From: Thermus tenuipuniceus
Lineage (GTDB): Bacteria > Deinococcota > Deinococci > Deinococcales > Thermaceae
NCBI RefSeq assembly: GCF_002964845.1
Contig: NZ_PRDA01000015.1
Coordinates: 1 to 64,000, forward strand
Reading direction: 5' to 3'
DNA: 64,000 nt
Part shown: piece by piece, positions 33,604 to 43,550 of the stretch
Numbering within the stretch: the stretch's first letter is position 1
Layout of the letters: every line of letters starts with the position of its first letter
Program-made: the position numbers and the translations under genes
Notes under the pieces: generated by a model
Database searches by the model: none
The model's input: the letters and a program-made list of their open reading frames with translations, nothing else
Told to the model about the DNA's origin: nothing

Positions 33604-34097
33604 GGTAGGCGGAAAGGCTGGCTCAAATCGAGATGTGCCAGGCCTGGCTTGGGCTCTCCCTCCACCAGAAAGCGCACCTCCTGGGCCTGGGGGAAGGTGG
33701 AAAGGAGGGTATAGGCCAGGCTGTAGAGGCGCAGGGCTTCCTGGCTAGCATCCAGACCCAGGGCAAAGTCGCCGGGAAGATCCACCACGAAAAGCTTGCC
33801 CAGCCGGTAAAGGGCCCGGGGCTTGGGGGCTTGAAGGGTCTCGGCCCAGGTGGCCAGAATCTTGCTCTCCGGCGTGTCCCCCGGGGCCAGCTCCAGGGTG
33901 CGGGTTTCCTTCCGGAGGCCTTGAGGGGGATTGGGAAGGTAAAGGATGGTGGGCAGGCTGCTTGCGGCCAGGGTTTCCTCCGAGGGCAAGGGCAGGGCGG
34001 AGGAAACCGGGTACCCTGGGCTTTGCCAGTAGACCATTGCCCCCAGGGCGAAAACGGCAAGGCCAAGGAGGTTCCAGAAGGTCAAGAGTCGGCGCAT
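33600..34097 (-). CDS. Membrane-anchored GerMN-domain protein
   Basis: The 165-residue protein has an N-terminal hydrophobic anchor (about 5-24) and a C-terminal GerMN-like domain: TILYLPNP, LPGDFALGLDASQEALRLYSLAYTLLSTFPQAQEVRFLVEG. GerMN domains occur in spore germination and cell-wall proteins and often accompany amidases. The gene directly upstream is an N-acetylmuramoyl-L-alanine amidase two bases away, which supports an envelope role. The organism is not a spore former as far as this window shows. Confidence 0.78.
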   Translation of the reverse strand: MRRLLTFWNLLGLAVFALGAMVYWQSPGYPVSSALPLPSEETLAASSLPTILYLPNPPQGLRKETRTLELAPGDTPESKILATWAETLQAPKPRALYRLGKLFVVDLPGDFALGLDASQEALRLYSLAYTLLSTFPQAQEVRFLVEGEPKPGLAHLDLSQPFRLP

Positions 34098-34099
34098 GG

Positions 34100-35245
34100 C
34101 TACTCCAAGTAGGTGCGGATGGCCTGGGCGATGGCCTCCGCCACCTGGTTGCGGGCCTCAGGGGTCTTGAGCCGCTCTACCCCCACCTCCAGGAGTACCC
34201 CTGCCCCGGGGATATCCGTGAGGGCGTAGGGACCCTCAGCCCGGGCCAGCACGATGCCCAGGGCAGAGAAGGCCTTTTCCAGGGCCTCCGCCAGGCGTCT
34301 GGGGTCGCCGGCGTAGACCTTGAGCAAGGCGGCTTGCTCTGCCGGGGCCGTGGCCAAGAGGGCTTCGGCGTTCTGGGCGAGGGGAGAGGTGCGGGCCTTG
34401 GGCAGGTAGAGGTTAACGGTGCTGCCCCGGGTCACGTGCAGGGAAACCACCACCGAGGCGGTTTGCGCCTGGGCTAAGCGGGCCTCGAGGGGTACGGTTT
34501 GATCCCCTTGCCGGGTGAGCCTGGCGCCAGGCAGGCGGGAGGCTACCCTCTTGGCCAGATCCAAGGTGAGGTCTTTTTCCAAGAAGCCTTCTGCCGAGAT
34601 ACCAGGGTCCTGCCCCCCGTGCCCTGGGTCCAGGAGCACCGTGGGCCTGGGTCTAACCAGGGAACCCCACTCCAGGACCACCTGGCCCCCACCGGGGTAG
34701 TAGAGCCGGGCGGGTGGGCTTTCCAGGGCCAGGCGCAGGCCCTGGGCCTCTTGGCTCAGGCCCGCCCCCTCTCCCTGGGCCAGGAGAAAGAGGACGCTGT
34801 TGCCCTCCACCAGGGCGTTCACCTCCCGGGAGAAGCGCAGGACCACCCGGTCTGGTCCCCGCGTCATGCCGAGAAGACGGGCCCAAGGAAGACGGAGGAG
34901 GATGCCTTCCTGGGCCCGGTACTCCAGGCCCAAGGCCTCGCCTAAGGGCCGTAAAGGAACGAAGACCTCCTGACCCCGTTTCCAAGCGGCCCCCCGGGCG
35001 GCGGCCTGGGCCTCGTTTTCCACCAGGGGGAAGGCCTTGTAACGGCTTCCCAGGCCCAGGGCCACCTGGCCTTCCCCTTGCCACAGGGCGAGCCCCAGGC
35101 CCCGGGCTAGAAGCTCCACTTCTCCATAGGACACGCCCCGCCCCCCCGGGTAAAGGGCCTGGCCCACCTCTCCCCCCACCAGGAGGGGCCTTGGAGCCTG
35201 GGCCAAGGCGAGAAGGAGGAGCAAGGCCAGCGCCAGGAACCTCAT
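34100..35245 (-). CDS. Exported N-acetylmuramoyl-L-alanine amidase (Amidase_3)
   Basis: The enzyme cleaves the amide bond between muramic acid and the stem peptide. The 381-residue precursor has a signal peptide (about 1-16, ending ALAQA), an N-terminal copper-amine-oxidase-like domain with FVPLRPLGEALG, and an AmiC-type zinc domain. Zinc ligands are the His of DPGHGGQDPG, the Glu of EKDLTLDLAK and the His of VVSLHVT; the catalytic Glu is in GVLLEVGV. SLHVT replaces the common SIHAN. Its ATG overlaps the smpB stop (ATGA). Confidence 0.92.
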   Translation of the reverse strand: MRFLALALLLLLALAQAPRPLLVGGEVGQALYPGGRGVSYGEVELLARGLGLALWQGEGQVALGLGSRYKAFPLVENEAQAAARGAAWKRGQEVFVPLRPLGEALGLEYRAQEGILLRLPWARLLGMTRGPDRVVLRFSREVNALVEGNSVLFLLAQGEGAGLSQEAQGLRLALESPPARLYYPGGGQVVLEWGSLVRPRPTVLLDPGHGGQDPGISAEGFLEKDLTLDLAKRVASRLPGARLTRQGDQTVPLEARLAQAQTASVVVSLHVTRGSTVNLYLPKARTSPLAQNAEALLATAPAEQAALLKVYAGDPRRLAEALEKAFSALGIVLARAEGPYALTDIPGAGVLLEVGVERLKTPEARNQVAEAIAQAIRTYLE

Positions 35246-35676
35246 AACTCCTCCAGAGCCCGCCGCACGGCCCGCTTCTTGTCGTCTTCTTTCCTTTGAT
35301 AGGCCTTTTTTCCCCGGGCCAAACCCAGAAGCACCTTGGCATAGCCCCGTTCGTTGAAGTAAATCTTAAGGGGTACCAGGGTGAGACCCTTTTGCTCCAC
35401 CTTTCCCCTTAACCGGTTGAGCTCGTGGCGGTGGAGAAGGAGCTTGCGCTTTCTCCTGGGGTCCACGTTGGTGTAGGATCCCTTTTCGTAGGGGGCGATG
35501 TAGAGGTTTTCCAAGTAAAGCTCGCCGTTTTCAAACTTGGCGAAGCTCCCCGTGAAGTCCACCTTCCCAGCCCGCAGGGATTTGACCTCGGTTCCCTTGA
35601 GGACGAGCCCCGCCTCGTAGGTTTCCAGGATCTCGTAGTCGTGCCGTGCCCGGCGGTTCTCCAGCACGAAGGCCAT
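35242..35676 (-). CDS. smpB: SsrA (tmRNA)-binding protein SmpB
   Basis: SmpB brings tmRNA to stalled ribosomes for trans-translation. The 144-residue protein has NRRARHDYEI, the OB-fold segment GLVLKGTEVKSLRAGKVDF, and the basic C-terminal tail GLARGKKAYQRKEDDKKR that becomes helical in the decoding site. ATG 35676 is the conserved start, although the frame is open further upstream. Trans-translation products are ClpXP substrates, whose genes are also in this window. No tmRNA gene was seen nearby. Confidence 0.96.
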   Translation of the reverse strand: MAFVLENRRARHDYEILETYEAGLVLKGTEVKSLRAGKVDFTGSFAKFENGELYLENLYIAPYEKGSYTNVDPRRKRKLLLHRHELNRLRGKVEQKGLTLVPLKIYFNERGYAKVLLGLARGKKAYQRKEDDKKRAVRRALEEL

Positions 35677-35677
35677 C

Positions 35678-36388
35678 TTACCAGAGCCGGTAAGCCTCAG
35701 GCCGGCGGTGGCGGAGGATGGGGTAGCGGGCGCGGTACTCCTCCAAGAAGACCAGGTCCAGGTCCACCAGAAGAAGGCCCTCCTCTTTCCTCGAGGCCAA
35801 AAGGCGCCCATCAGGGCCCACTGCAAGGGAGGGGCTTCCCGTATCCGCCCGGTTGGCGAGGAGCAGGTACGCCTGATTCTCCGCGGCCCGGGCCCTGGCC
35901 AGCACCGAGAGAAGCTCTTCGTACTCCCCGGGCCAGGCTGAGCCCACCAAAAAGACCTCGGCGCCCATCAAGGCATAGCTGCGAAACAGCTCGGGGAAGT
36001 CCAGGTCGTAGCAAAGGGCAAGCCCGAACCGCTTGTCGCGAAACTCCCAGATCACGGGGCCTTCCCCGGGCGCAATCCCCTCGTCCCCCTCCTCGCCCAA
36101 CGCCAGGTAAGGGTGCACCTTATCGTAAAAGGGACCCTGGGGGAAGAGGCCAAGCCGGTTCCTGGGGCCAGGGGCGAGAAAGCCAGCTGCCACCGCTATA
36201 CCGTTTTCCTCGGCCAAGGTCTTAAGGGCTTGGGGAAGGGTTTCTTCCCCTCGCCTTCCCAGGATCAGCTCGGGGAGGAGAAGGGCCAGGGCCCCCTCCC
36301 CTCGAGCCTGGTGAACCAGAGGGGTGAGGGCCCGAAGAAGCTCCGCGAGGCTTTCCCGTTTGGTGATATGCCCTAGGGCCAGCCGCAC
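35678..36388 (-). CDS. Nitrilase-superfamily carbon-nitrogen hydrolase
   Basis: The 236-residue protein has the catalytic triad Glu40 (LLLPELILG), Lys90 (FYDKVHPY) and Cys126 (ALCYDLDFPEL). It should hydrolyse an amide, but the branch and substrate are not clear. It is slightly short for the family (usually 260-280). GTG 36388 lies one base after the bioY stop, and smpB begins one base after its own stop. Confidence 0.88.
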   Translation of the reverse strand: MRLALGHITKRESLAELLRALTPLVHQARGEGALALLLPELILGRRGEETLPQALKTLAEENGIAVAAGFLAPGPRNRLGLFPQGPFYDKVHPYLALGEEGDEGIAPGEGPVIWEFRDKRFGLALCYDLDFPELFRSYALMGAEVFLVGSAWPGEYEELLSVLARARAAENQAYLLLANRADTGSPSLAVGPDGRLLASRKEEGLLLVDLDLVFLEEYRARYPILRHRRPEAYRLW

Positions 36389-36389
36389 C

Positions 36390-36995
36390 CTAACGCCTTC
36401 CCAGCCCCTTCCAGGCGGAGGGCAGAAGCAAAGCCGCCACCACCGCCTTCACCAGGTCCCCGGGAATGAAGGGGAAAAGCCCCATGGCCAGAAGGGCACC
36501 CGTTCCGGTGAACTTTCCTGCCCCCATGAGCCAGGCGGCGAGCCAGGGAAGCCCCACCAGGTAAAGCAGGGCGTTTCCCGCCAGCATGGCCAAAAGGGTT
36601 CCCAGGAAGCTCCGGTCCAGGCCGAACCGCTCCACCAGTAGCCCCACCAAGCCTGCGGCCATGGGGAAGGCCAGGAGAAAGCCCCCGGTGGGGCCGAGAA
36701 TCTTGGCTAAGCCCCCTGTACCCCCGGCGAAGACGGGTAGGCCCATGGCTCCTTCCGCCAGGTAGGCCAAGAGGGACAGGAACCCAAGGCGGCTTCCCAA
36801 AGCTGCTCCCACCAGGAGGATCGCCAGGGTCTGGCCGGTGATGGGTACAGGGGTGAAGGGCAGGGGGATGCTGACCCGGGCGGCCAAGGCCACCAAGAGG
36901 CTACCCCCTAGGATCAGGGCCAGGTCCCGGGCCAGGGTGCGGCGGGGCCAGAGGGTCTTAACCAGGGGTGTATAAGGAAGAACTTCGGTGTTCAT
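36390..36995 (-). CDS. bioY: BioY biotin transporter S component
   Basis: BioY is the substrate-binding membrane subunit of ECF biotin transporters. The 201-residue protein has about six hydrophobic segments and family motifs PLPFTPVPITGQTLAILLVGA and GPTGGFLLAFPMAAGLVG. ATG 36995 follows an AGGAGG site; earlier in-frame starts fall within the promoter. No EcfA or EcfT gene lies in the window, so it uses shared or distant partners or works alone. A BirA-type operator covers its promoter. It heads a seven-gene operon that includes smpB and smc. Confidence 0.94.
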   Translation of the reverse strand: MNTEVLPYTPLVKTLWPRRTLARDLALILGGSLLVALAARVSIPLPFTPVPITGQTLAILLVGAALGSRLGFLSLLAYLAEGAMGLPVFAGGTGGLAKILGPTGGFLLAFPMAAGLVGLLVERFGLDRSFLGTLLAMLAGNALLYLVGLPWLAAWLMGAGKFTGTGALLAMGLFPFIPGDLVKAVVAALLLPSAWKGLGRR

Positions 36996-37010
36996 CGTGC
37001 ATACCTCCTG

Positions 37011-37026
37011 GACCACCGGGGTGGTC
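37011..37026 (-). promoter_or_regulatory. bioY 5'-terminal leader hairpin
   Basis: GACCAC (37011-37016) and GTGGTC (37021-37026) pair around a four-base loop. The hairpin starts about two bases from the predicted transcription start and ends one base before the AGGAGG site. Confidence 0.5.
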
Positions 37027-37063
37027 GTCAACCAATTGTATGGGCTTAGGGTTGACGGATCAA
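37026..37063 (-). promoter_or_regulatory. bioY promoter and BirA-type operator
   Basis: On the minus strand TTGATC (37063 to 37058), a 17-base spacer and TACAAT (37040 to 37035) form the promoter. CGTCAACC (37026-37033) and GGTTGACG (37050-37057) are perfect arms 16 bases apart that bracket the -10 box, as in BirA operators upstream of biotin genes. Confidence 0.82.
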
Positions 37064-37115
37064 GGGGGAAGGTTTGCTTAAGCCAAGTGCCATCAGTCAC
37101 TTATGAAAAAGCCGG

Positions 37116-38177
<1,062 letters not shown>

Positions 38178-39347
38178 ATGCGTACCCTTAAGGACCTCGA
38201 CGCTCGAGGCAAGCGCATCCTGGTGCGGGTGGACTACAACGTCCCCATCAAGGAGGGCGTAGTGCAGGACGAGACCCGAATCCAGGAAAGCCTTCCCACC
38301 CTGCGCCACCTCCTCGAGGCCGGGGCCTCCCTGGTGCTTCTTTCCCACCTGGGCCGGCCCAAGGGGGTGGACCCCAGGTACTCCCTGGCCCCGGTGGCGG
38401 AGGCCTTGGGCCGGTATCTTTTCGGCGTCCGTTTCGTGCCGCACAGCCCCGGTTCCGACCAGGCGCACCAGGCGGTACAGGCCCTGGCCCCGGGGGAGGT
38501 GGCCCTCCTGGAAAACGTGCGCTTCGAGCCAGGGGAGGAGAAGAACGACCCCGATCTTGCCGCCCGCTACGCCCGGCTGGGGGAGGCCTTTGTCCTGGAT
38601 GCCTTTGGGAGCGCCCACCGGGCCCACGCCAGCGTGGTGGGGGTGGCGAGGCTTCTCCCCTCCTTTGCCGGCCTCCTCATGGAAAAGGAGGTGAAGGCGC
38701 TTTCCCGGCTCCTCCGGGATCCGGAGAAGCCCTATGCGGTGGTCATCGGCGGGGCCAAGGTTTCCGACAAGATCGGGGTCATAGAGAACCTCCTGCCCCG
38801 CATAGACCGCCTTTTCATCGGCGGGGCCATGGCCTTTACCTTCATCAAGGCCCTGGGAGGCGAGGTGGGGAAGAGCTTGGTGGAGGAGGACCGGCTGGAT
38901 CTGGCCAAAGACCTCCTGAAGCGGGCGGAGTCCTTGGGGGTGAGGGTGCACCTGCCCGTGGATGTGGTGGCGGCGGAGCGGATTGAGGCCGGAGTGGAAA
39001 CCCGCACCTTCCCCGCGGATGCCATTCCCGTGCCCTATATGGGCTTGGACATCGGGCCTAAGACCCAGGAGGCCTTCGCCGAGGCCTTGAAGGGGGCCAG
39101 AACGGTCTTCTGGAATGGACCCATGGGGGTCTTTGAGGTGCCGCCCTTCGACGAGGGCACCTTGGCGGTGGGCCGTGCGGTGGCGGCCTTGGAGGGAGCC
39201 TTCACCGTGGTGGGAGGGGGCGACTCCGTGGCGGCGGTGAACCGCTTGGGCCTCAAGGACCGGTTTAGCCATGTTTCCACCGGGGGTGGGGCGAGCCTCG
39301 AGTACCTGGAGAAGGGCACCCTCCCGGGGATTGAGGTCCTGGAGTAG
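38178..39347 (+). CDS. pgk: Phosphoglycerate kinase
   Basis: PGK transfers phosphate from 1,3-bisphosphoglycerate to ADP. The 389-residue protein has the [12 protein letters not shown] start, SHLGRPKG, the hinge and [16 protein letters not shown], and the C-terminal [13 protein letters not shown] with [14 protein letters not shown]. Its ATG directly follows the gap stop, so the two are cotranscribed and coupled. A strong terminator lies between it and tpiA. Confidence 0.98.
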   Translation: MRTLKDLDARGKRILVRVDYNVPIKEGVVQDETRIQESLPTLRHLLEAGASLVLLSHLGRPKGVDPRYSLAPVAEALGRYLFGVRFVPHSPGSDQAHQAVQALAPGEVALLENVRFEPGEEKNDPDLAARYARLGEAFVLDAFGSAHRAHASVVGVARLLPSFAGLLMEKEVKALSRLLRDPEKPYAVVIGGAKVSDKIGVIENLLPRIDRLFIGGAMAFTFIKALGGEVGKSLVEEDRLDLAKDLLKRAESLGVRVHLPVDVVAAERIEAGVETRTFPADAIPVPYMGLDIGPKTQEAFAEALKGARTVFWNGPMGVFEVPPFDEGTLAVGRAVAALEGAFTVVGGGDSVAAVNRLGLKDRFSHVSTGGGASLEYLEKGTLPGIEVLE

Positions 39348-39362
39348 GAAAACCTAATCCGG

Positions 39363-39386
39363 CCCCGCCCCGTGGGGCGGGGTTTT
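39363..39386 (+). terminator. Terminator between pgk and tpiA
   Basis: CCCCGCCC (39363-39370) and GGGCGGGG (39375-39382) pair around CGTG, followed by TTTT. GGAAAACC (39347-39354) and GGTTTTCC (39381-39388) are complementary and could extend it. Confidence 0.8.
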
Positions 39387-39390
39387 CCTG

Positions 39391-39396
39391 TAGGAT
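39391..39396 (+). promoter_or_regulatory. tpiA -10 box
   Basis: TAGGAT ends six bases before the ATG at 39403, directly after the pgk terminator, giving tpiA its own leaderless transcript. Confidence 0.55.
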
Positions 39397-39402
39397 GGCG
39401 GC

Positions 39403-40155
39403 ATGCGCAGGGTTTTGGTGGCGGGAAACTGGAAGATGCACAAGGTACCCTCGGAAGCCCGGGTCTGGCTTGCTGAGCTCAAGAGGCTTCTGCCTCCTTT
39501 AGAGTCCGAGGTGGTGGTGCTGCCTGCCTTTCCCATGCTTTCCGTGGCTAAGGAGGTGCTTTCCGGTACCCAGGTGGCCTACGGGGCCCAGGATGTCTCC
39601 CCCCACCGGGAAGGCGCCTATACGGGGGAGGTTTCCGCCCGGATGCTTTCCGATCTGGGGTGCCGCTACACCATCGTGGGGCACTCGGAGAGGCGGCGCT
39701 ACCACCACGAGACGGATGCCCTGGTGGCGGAGAAGGCCAGGAGGCTTTTGGAGGAGGGGGTTACCCCCATCCTTTGCGTGGGGGAGCCCCTGGAGGTGCG
39801 GGAAAGGGGGGAGGCGGTGCCCTACACCCTGGCGCAGCTCAAGGGGAGCCTCGAGGGGGTGAACCCCCCGGGTCCTGAGGCCTTGGTCGTCGCCTACGAG
39901 CCCGTCTGGGCCATCGGCACCGGGCGGAACGCCACCCCCGAGGATGCCGAGGCCATGCACCGGGCCATCCGGCAGGCCCTGGCTGAGCTTTACGGAAGGG
40001 GGTTTGCGGATCGGGTCCGCATCCTTTACGGTGGGAGCGTGAACCCCAAGAACTTCACCGATCTCCTTTCCATGCCCAACGTGGACGGGGGACTGGTGGG
40101 CGGGGCCAGCCTGGAGCTGGAAAGCTTTTTAAGCCTCCTCAGGATCGCCGGTTGA
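39403..40155 (+). CDS. tpiA: Triosephosphate isomerase
   Basis: TIM interconverts dihydroxyacetone phosphate and glyceraldehyde 3-phosphate. The 250-residue protein has the catalytic lysine in AGNWKMHK, the histidine in IVGHSERR near residue 92, the glutamate in [11 protein letters not shown] near 167, and the phosphate loops [10 protein letters not shown] and GGLVGGASL. It follows gap and pgk but appears to have a separate promoter. Confidence 0.98.
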   Translation: MRRVLVAGNWKMHKVPSEARVWLAELKRLLPPLESEVVVLPAFPMLSVAKEVLSGTQVAYGAQDVSPHREGAYTGEVSARMLSDLGCRYTIVGHSERRRYHHETDALVAEKARRLLEEGVTPILCVGEPLEVRERGEAVPYTLAQLKGSLEGVNPPGPEALVVAYEPVWAIGTGRNATPEDAEAMHRAIRQALAELYGRGFADRVRILYGGSVNPKNFTDLLSMPNVDGGLVGGASLELESFLSLLRIAG

Positions 40156-40186
40156 GCCAAGGGAGGCTTTGGGCTACCCTTTACCT

Positions 40187-41308
40187 ATGCGCCTACATCC
40201 CCGCACCCAGGCTGCCCGGGAGAGCATCTTTCCCAAGATGAGCCAGCTGGCGGCCAGGCTTCAGGCGGTGAACCTGGGCCAGGGTTTTCCCTCCAACCCA
40301 CCGCCTGCCTTCCTCCTCGAGGCGGTGCAAAAAGCCCTGGGCCGTTTTGACCAATACGCCCCTCCTGCAGGCCTTCCCCAGCTTAGGGAGGCCTTGGCAG
40401 AGGAGTTTGCCGTGGAGCCTGAGGCGGTGGTGGTCACCTCCGGGGCCACGGAGGCGCTTTATGTGCTCCTCCAAAGCCTGGTGGGTCCGGGGGATGAGGT
40501 GGTGGTGCTGGAACCCTTTTTTGATGTCTACCTTCCCGATGCCTTTTTGGCGGGGGCCCAGGCCAGGCTGGTGCGCCTGCCCCTGGAGGAGGTGGGGTTT
40601 CGCCTGGACCTCAGGGCCCTGGAGGAGGCCATCACCCCCCGCACCCGGGTCCTCCTTCTGAACACACCCATGAACCCCACGGGCTTGGTCTTCCACCAGG
40701 AGAAGGAGCTCAGGGCCCTGGCGGCCCTGGCCCAGAGGCACGACCTTTTCCTGGTTTCCGATGAGGTCTATGACGAGCTCTACTTCGGGGAAAGGCCGCC
40801 CCGCTTAAGGGAGTTTGCCCCTGAGCGCACCTTCACCGTGGGAAGCGCGGGGAAGCGCCTCGAGGCCACCGGTTACCGGGTGGGCTGGATCGTGGGGCCC
40901 AAGGGGTTCATGCCCGCCCTGGCGGGGATGCGCCAATGGACCAGCTTCTCCGCCCCAAGCCCCCTGCAGGCGGGGGTGGCGGAGGCCCTGAGGTTGGGTC
41001 GCAGGGAAGGGTTCTACGAGGCCTTGCGGGAGAGCTACCGGAAAAGGCGGGATCTGCTCCTTTCTGGGCTCAGGTCCATGGGCCTCAAGGCCTATGAGCC
41101 CGAAGGCACCTACTTCCTCATGGCCGAGCTTCCGGGGTGGGACGCCTTCCGGTTGGTGGAGGCGGCCCGGGTGGCCCTGATCCCGGCTTCGGCCTTCTAC
41201 CGGGAGGACCCGCCCCCCTACCTCTTCCGCTTTGCCTTCTGCAAGACCGAGGAAGAGTTATCCCTAGCCCTGGAGCGCTTGGCCCGTGTGGTAAACTCGC
41301 CAGCGTGA
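40187..41308 (+). CDS. PLP aminotransferase, class I/II (kynurenine/methionine type)
   Basis: This 373-residue fold-type I aminotransferase has NLGQGFPSNPPP near residue 35, NTPMNPTGLVF, SDEVYDELYF and the PLP lysine in GSAGKRLEATGYRVGW near 230. The SAGK motif is typical of kynurenine/glutamine aminotransferases and YbdL-like methionine aminotransferases rather than aspartate types. The exact substrate is not determined. ATG 40187 is preferred since TACCCT ends six bases upstream. It overlaps the E1 alpha start by GTGA, hinting at 2-oxoacid metabolism. Confidence 0.88.
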   Translation: MRLHPRTQAARESIFPKMSQLAARLQAVNLGQGFPSNPPPAFLLEAVQKALGRFDQYAPPAGLPQLREALAEEFAVEPEAVVVTSGATEALYVLLQSLVGPGDEVVVLEPFFDVYLPDAFLAGAQARLVRLPLEEVGFRLDLRALEEAITPRTRVLLLNTPMNPTGLVFHQEKELRALAALAQRHDLFLVSDEVYDELYFGERPPRLREFAPERTFTVGSAGKRLEATGYRVGWIVGPKGFMPALAGMRQWTSFSAPSPLQAGVAEALRLGRREGFYEALRESYRKRRDLLLSGLRSMGLKAYEPEGTYFLMAELPGWDAFRLVEAARVALIPASAFYREDPPPYLFRFAFCKTEEELSLALERLARVVNSPA

Positions 41309-42345
41309 AGCTCAAAGTGGTCCAGTACCTGGACAAGGAGGAGTTCCCCCTAAGCGAAGGGGAGGCTCTCGCCCTTTACCGGGCCATGCGCCGGGCTCGG
41401 TTTTTTGACGAGAAGGCCCTCCTCCTCCAGCGGCAGGGGCGGCTTGGGGTCTACGCCCCCTTCATGGGACAGGAGGCGGCCCAGGTGGGGGTAGCCCTGG
41501 CCTTGGGGGATAGGGACTGGGTGGTGCCCAGCTACCGGGAGTCCGCCCTGCTCCTGGCCCGGGGGCTCCCCATCCACGTCCTGATCCTTTACTGGCGGGC
41601 CCACCCCGCGGGCTGGCGCTTCCCCGAGGGGGTGCGGGCGGTGAACCCCTACATCCCCATCGCCACCCAGATTCCCCAGGCGGTGGGCCTGGCCCTGGCG
41701 GGGCGGTACCGGGGGGAGGACTGGGTGGTGGCCACCTCCATCGGGGACGGAGGGACCAGCGAGGGGGACTTCCACGAGGGGCTGAACTTCGCCGCGGTCT
41801 TCCATGCCCCGGTGATCTTCTTGGTGCAGAACAACCAGTACGCCATCAGCGTGCCCCGGGCCAAGCAGATGCGGGTGGATTACATCGCTAGGCGGGCCGA
41901 GGGGTACGGGATGCCAGGGGTGGTAGTGGACGGGAACGACGCCTTCGCCGTCTACCTGGAGGCCAAAAAGGCAGTGGAAAGGGCAAGGAAGGGGGAGGGG
42001 CCCACCCTCCTCGAGGCCCTCACCTACCGCCTGGCTCCTCACACCACCTCCGACGACCCGAGCCGCTACCGCACCCGGGAGGAGGAGGAAGCCTGGCGCT
42101 CCAAGGATCCCATCCTGCGCCTCCGCAAGGCCCTGGAAGCGGCTGGGCTTTGGGATGGAGATTTGGAGGAGGCCCTTCTAAGGGAGCTGGAGGAGGAGTT
42201 TGCCCGGGAGCTGGCCCTGGCGGACCAGGCTCCCGAGCCCACGCCCGAGGTGATCGTGGAGCATGTGTACGCGCGGTTGGGCCTCGACCAGCGGCGGGCT
42301 TGGGAGGCCTTGAGGCGGGGGAAACACGTGGAGGAGCTATGGTAG
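41305..42345 (+). CDS. 2-oxoacid dehydrogenase E1 component, alpha subunit
   Basis: E1 alpha binds thiamine diphosphate and decarboxylates a 2-oxoacid. The 346-residue protein has the ThDP motif [17 protein letters not shown] followed by [13 protein letters not shown], and the phosphorylation-loop-like [14 protein letters not shown] 41305 forms a GTGA overlap with the aminotransferase. Candidate substrates are branched-chain oxoacids, pyruvate or acetoin; sequence alone does not decide. No E2 or E3 gene is adjacent. Confidence 0.9.
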   Translation: MKLKVVQYLDKEEFPLSEGEALALYRAMRRARFFDEKALLLQRQGRLGVYAPFMGQEAAQVGVALALGDRDWVVPSYRESALLLARGLPIHVLILYWRAHPAGWRFPEGVRAVNPYIPIATQIPQAVGLALAGRYRGEDWVVATSIGDGGTSEGDFHEGLNFAAVFHAPVIFLVQNNQYAISVPRAKQMRVDYIARRAEGYGMPGVVVDGNDAFAVYLEAKKAVERARKGEGPTLLEALTYRLAPHTTSDDPSRYRTREEEEAWRSKDPILRLRKALEAAGLWDGDLEEALLRELEEEFARELALADQAPEPTPEVIVEHVYARLGLDQRRAWEALRRGKHVEELW

Positions 42346-43334
42346 CGGAAAAGGCCAGGGTGCTGAACCTGGTCCAGGCCATCAACGAGGCCCTGGACCT
42401 GGCCTTGGCTCGGGATGAGCGGGTTTTGGTCTTTGGGGAGGACGTGGGACGGCTTGGGGGGGTTTTTCGGGTCACGGAGGGCCTCCAGGCCAAATACGGC
42501 GAGGGCCGGGTGTTCGATACCCCCCTGGCGGAAAGCGGCATCCTGGGCCTGGCCATCGGCCTGGCTATGGGGGGGATGCGGTCCGTGGCCGAGATCCAGT
42601 TCGCGGGCTTCCTTTACCCCGCCCTGGACCAGATCCTCTCCCACCTGGGCCGCTGGCGCCACCGCTCCCGGGGGCGGGTGGGTTTGCCCGTGGTGGTGCG
42701 GGCCCCCTATGGAGGCGGGGTGCATACTCCCGAGCAGCATGCGGACTCCCCTGAAGCCCTTCTGGCCCATACCCCTGGGGTTAAGGTGGTGATTCCCTCG
42801 AGCCCCGAAAGGGCCAAAGGGCTCCTCCTTTCCGCCATCGAGGACGAGGACCCGGTCTTCTTCCTGGAGGCCATCAAGCTCTACCGGGGGGCACGGGCGG
42901 AGGTGCCGGAGGGCTACTATACCCTCCCCCTGGGCAGGGCCCGGGTGGTGCGGGAAGGGAAGCACGCCACCCTGATCGGTTACGGGGGCATGGTGGAGGT
43001 GATGCTGGAGGCGGCGGAGGTGGCGGCTCGGGAGGGTGTAGAGGTCTTGGTGGTGGACCTGGAGACCCTGGTGCCCCTGGACGAGGACACTCTTCTGGAA
43101 GCCGTTCGGGAAACCGGCCGTGCGGTGGTGGTTTACGAGGCCATGCGCACCGGGGGCTTCGGGGCCGAGATCGCCGCCCGCATCGCCGAAGGGGCCATCG
43201 ATTACCTCCAGGCACCCGTGGTGCGGGTGGCGGGGTACGACGCCCCCTATCCCCCCTTCAGCGCCATTGAACACCACTACCGCCCGAGCGCCAAGAGGGT
43301 GCTCGCCGCTTTGCGTCGGGTGCTAACCCACTGA
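42339..43334 (+). CDS. 2-oxoacid dehydrogenase E1 component, beta subunit
   Basis: E1 beta pairs with the upstream alpha subunit. The 331-residue transketolase-like protein has [20 protein letters not shown] near residue 30, [20 protein letters not shown], and a C-terminal half with [14 protein letters not shown] 42339 overlaps the alpha stop by seven bases. The gene ends the gap-to-E1 cluster; a 216-base noncoding region follows. Confidence 0.92.
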   Translation: MVAEKARVLNLVQAINEALDLALARDERVLVFGEDVGRLGGVFRVTEGLQAKYGEGRVFDTPLAESGILGLAIGLAMGGMRSVAEIQFAGFLYPALDQILSHLGRWRHRSRGRVGLPVVVRAPYGGGVHTPEQHADSPEALLAHTPGVKVVIPSSPERAKGLLLSAIEDEDPVFFLEAIKLYRGARAEVPEGYYTLPLGRARVVREGKHATLIGYGGMVEVMLEAAEVAAREGVEVLVVDLETLVPLDEDTLLEAVRETGRAVVVYEAMRTGGFGAEIAARIAEGAIDYLQAPVVRVAGYDAPYPPFSAIEHHYRPSAKRVLAALRRVLTH

Positions 43335-43550
43335 GCGGGGTACGCCTCATGGGCTCGAGGGAGCGGTTGCTCTTTGGGGATACTTCCCTTTCTCCGGAGG
43401 AGATGCCGGAACGGGTGGGTTGTGGGTGGGCAGGGTGTGGATTCAGGCAGAACGAGGTTTTGGCAACAATTCGGCTTTGCATTCATGTAGTAATGGCCTA
43501 GTGTAAGAGGAAACCTTGACAATTGGCCACTACTTACGCATCATAAACCC
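43335..43550 (+). other. Lower-GC intergenic region with tandem promoters
   Basis: This stretch has noticeably lower GC than its surroundings. TTGACA (43516-43521), a 17-base spacer and a weak CATCAT (43539-43544) lie six bases before the CBS gene. A second possible promoter, TTGCAT with TAGTGT, lies upstream. GTAGT-AAT-GGCC and GGCC-ACTAC form an interrupted inverted repeat around it. A 50-codon frame at 43349-43501 has atypical codons and is not called. Confidence 0.55.

Noticed and set aside
43349-43501. 50-codon frame between E1 beta and the CBS gene
   Set aside because: Codon choice differs from neighbouring genes, no ribosome-binding site or -10 box fits its start, and no motif is seen. 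I treat the region as noncoding control DNA.
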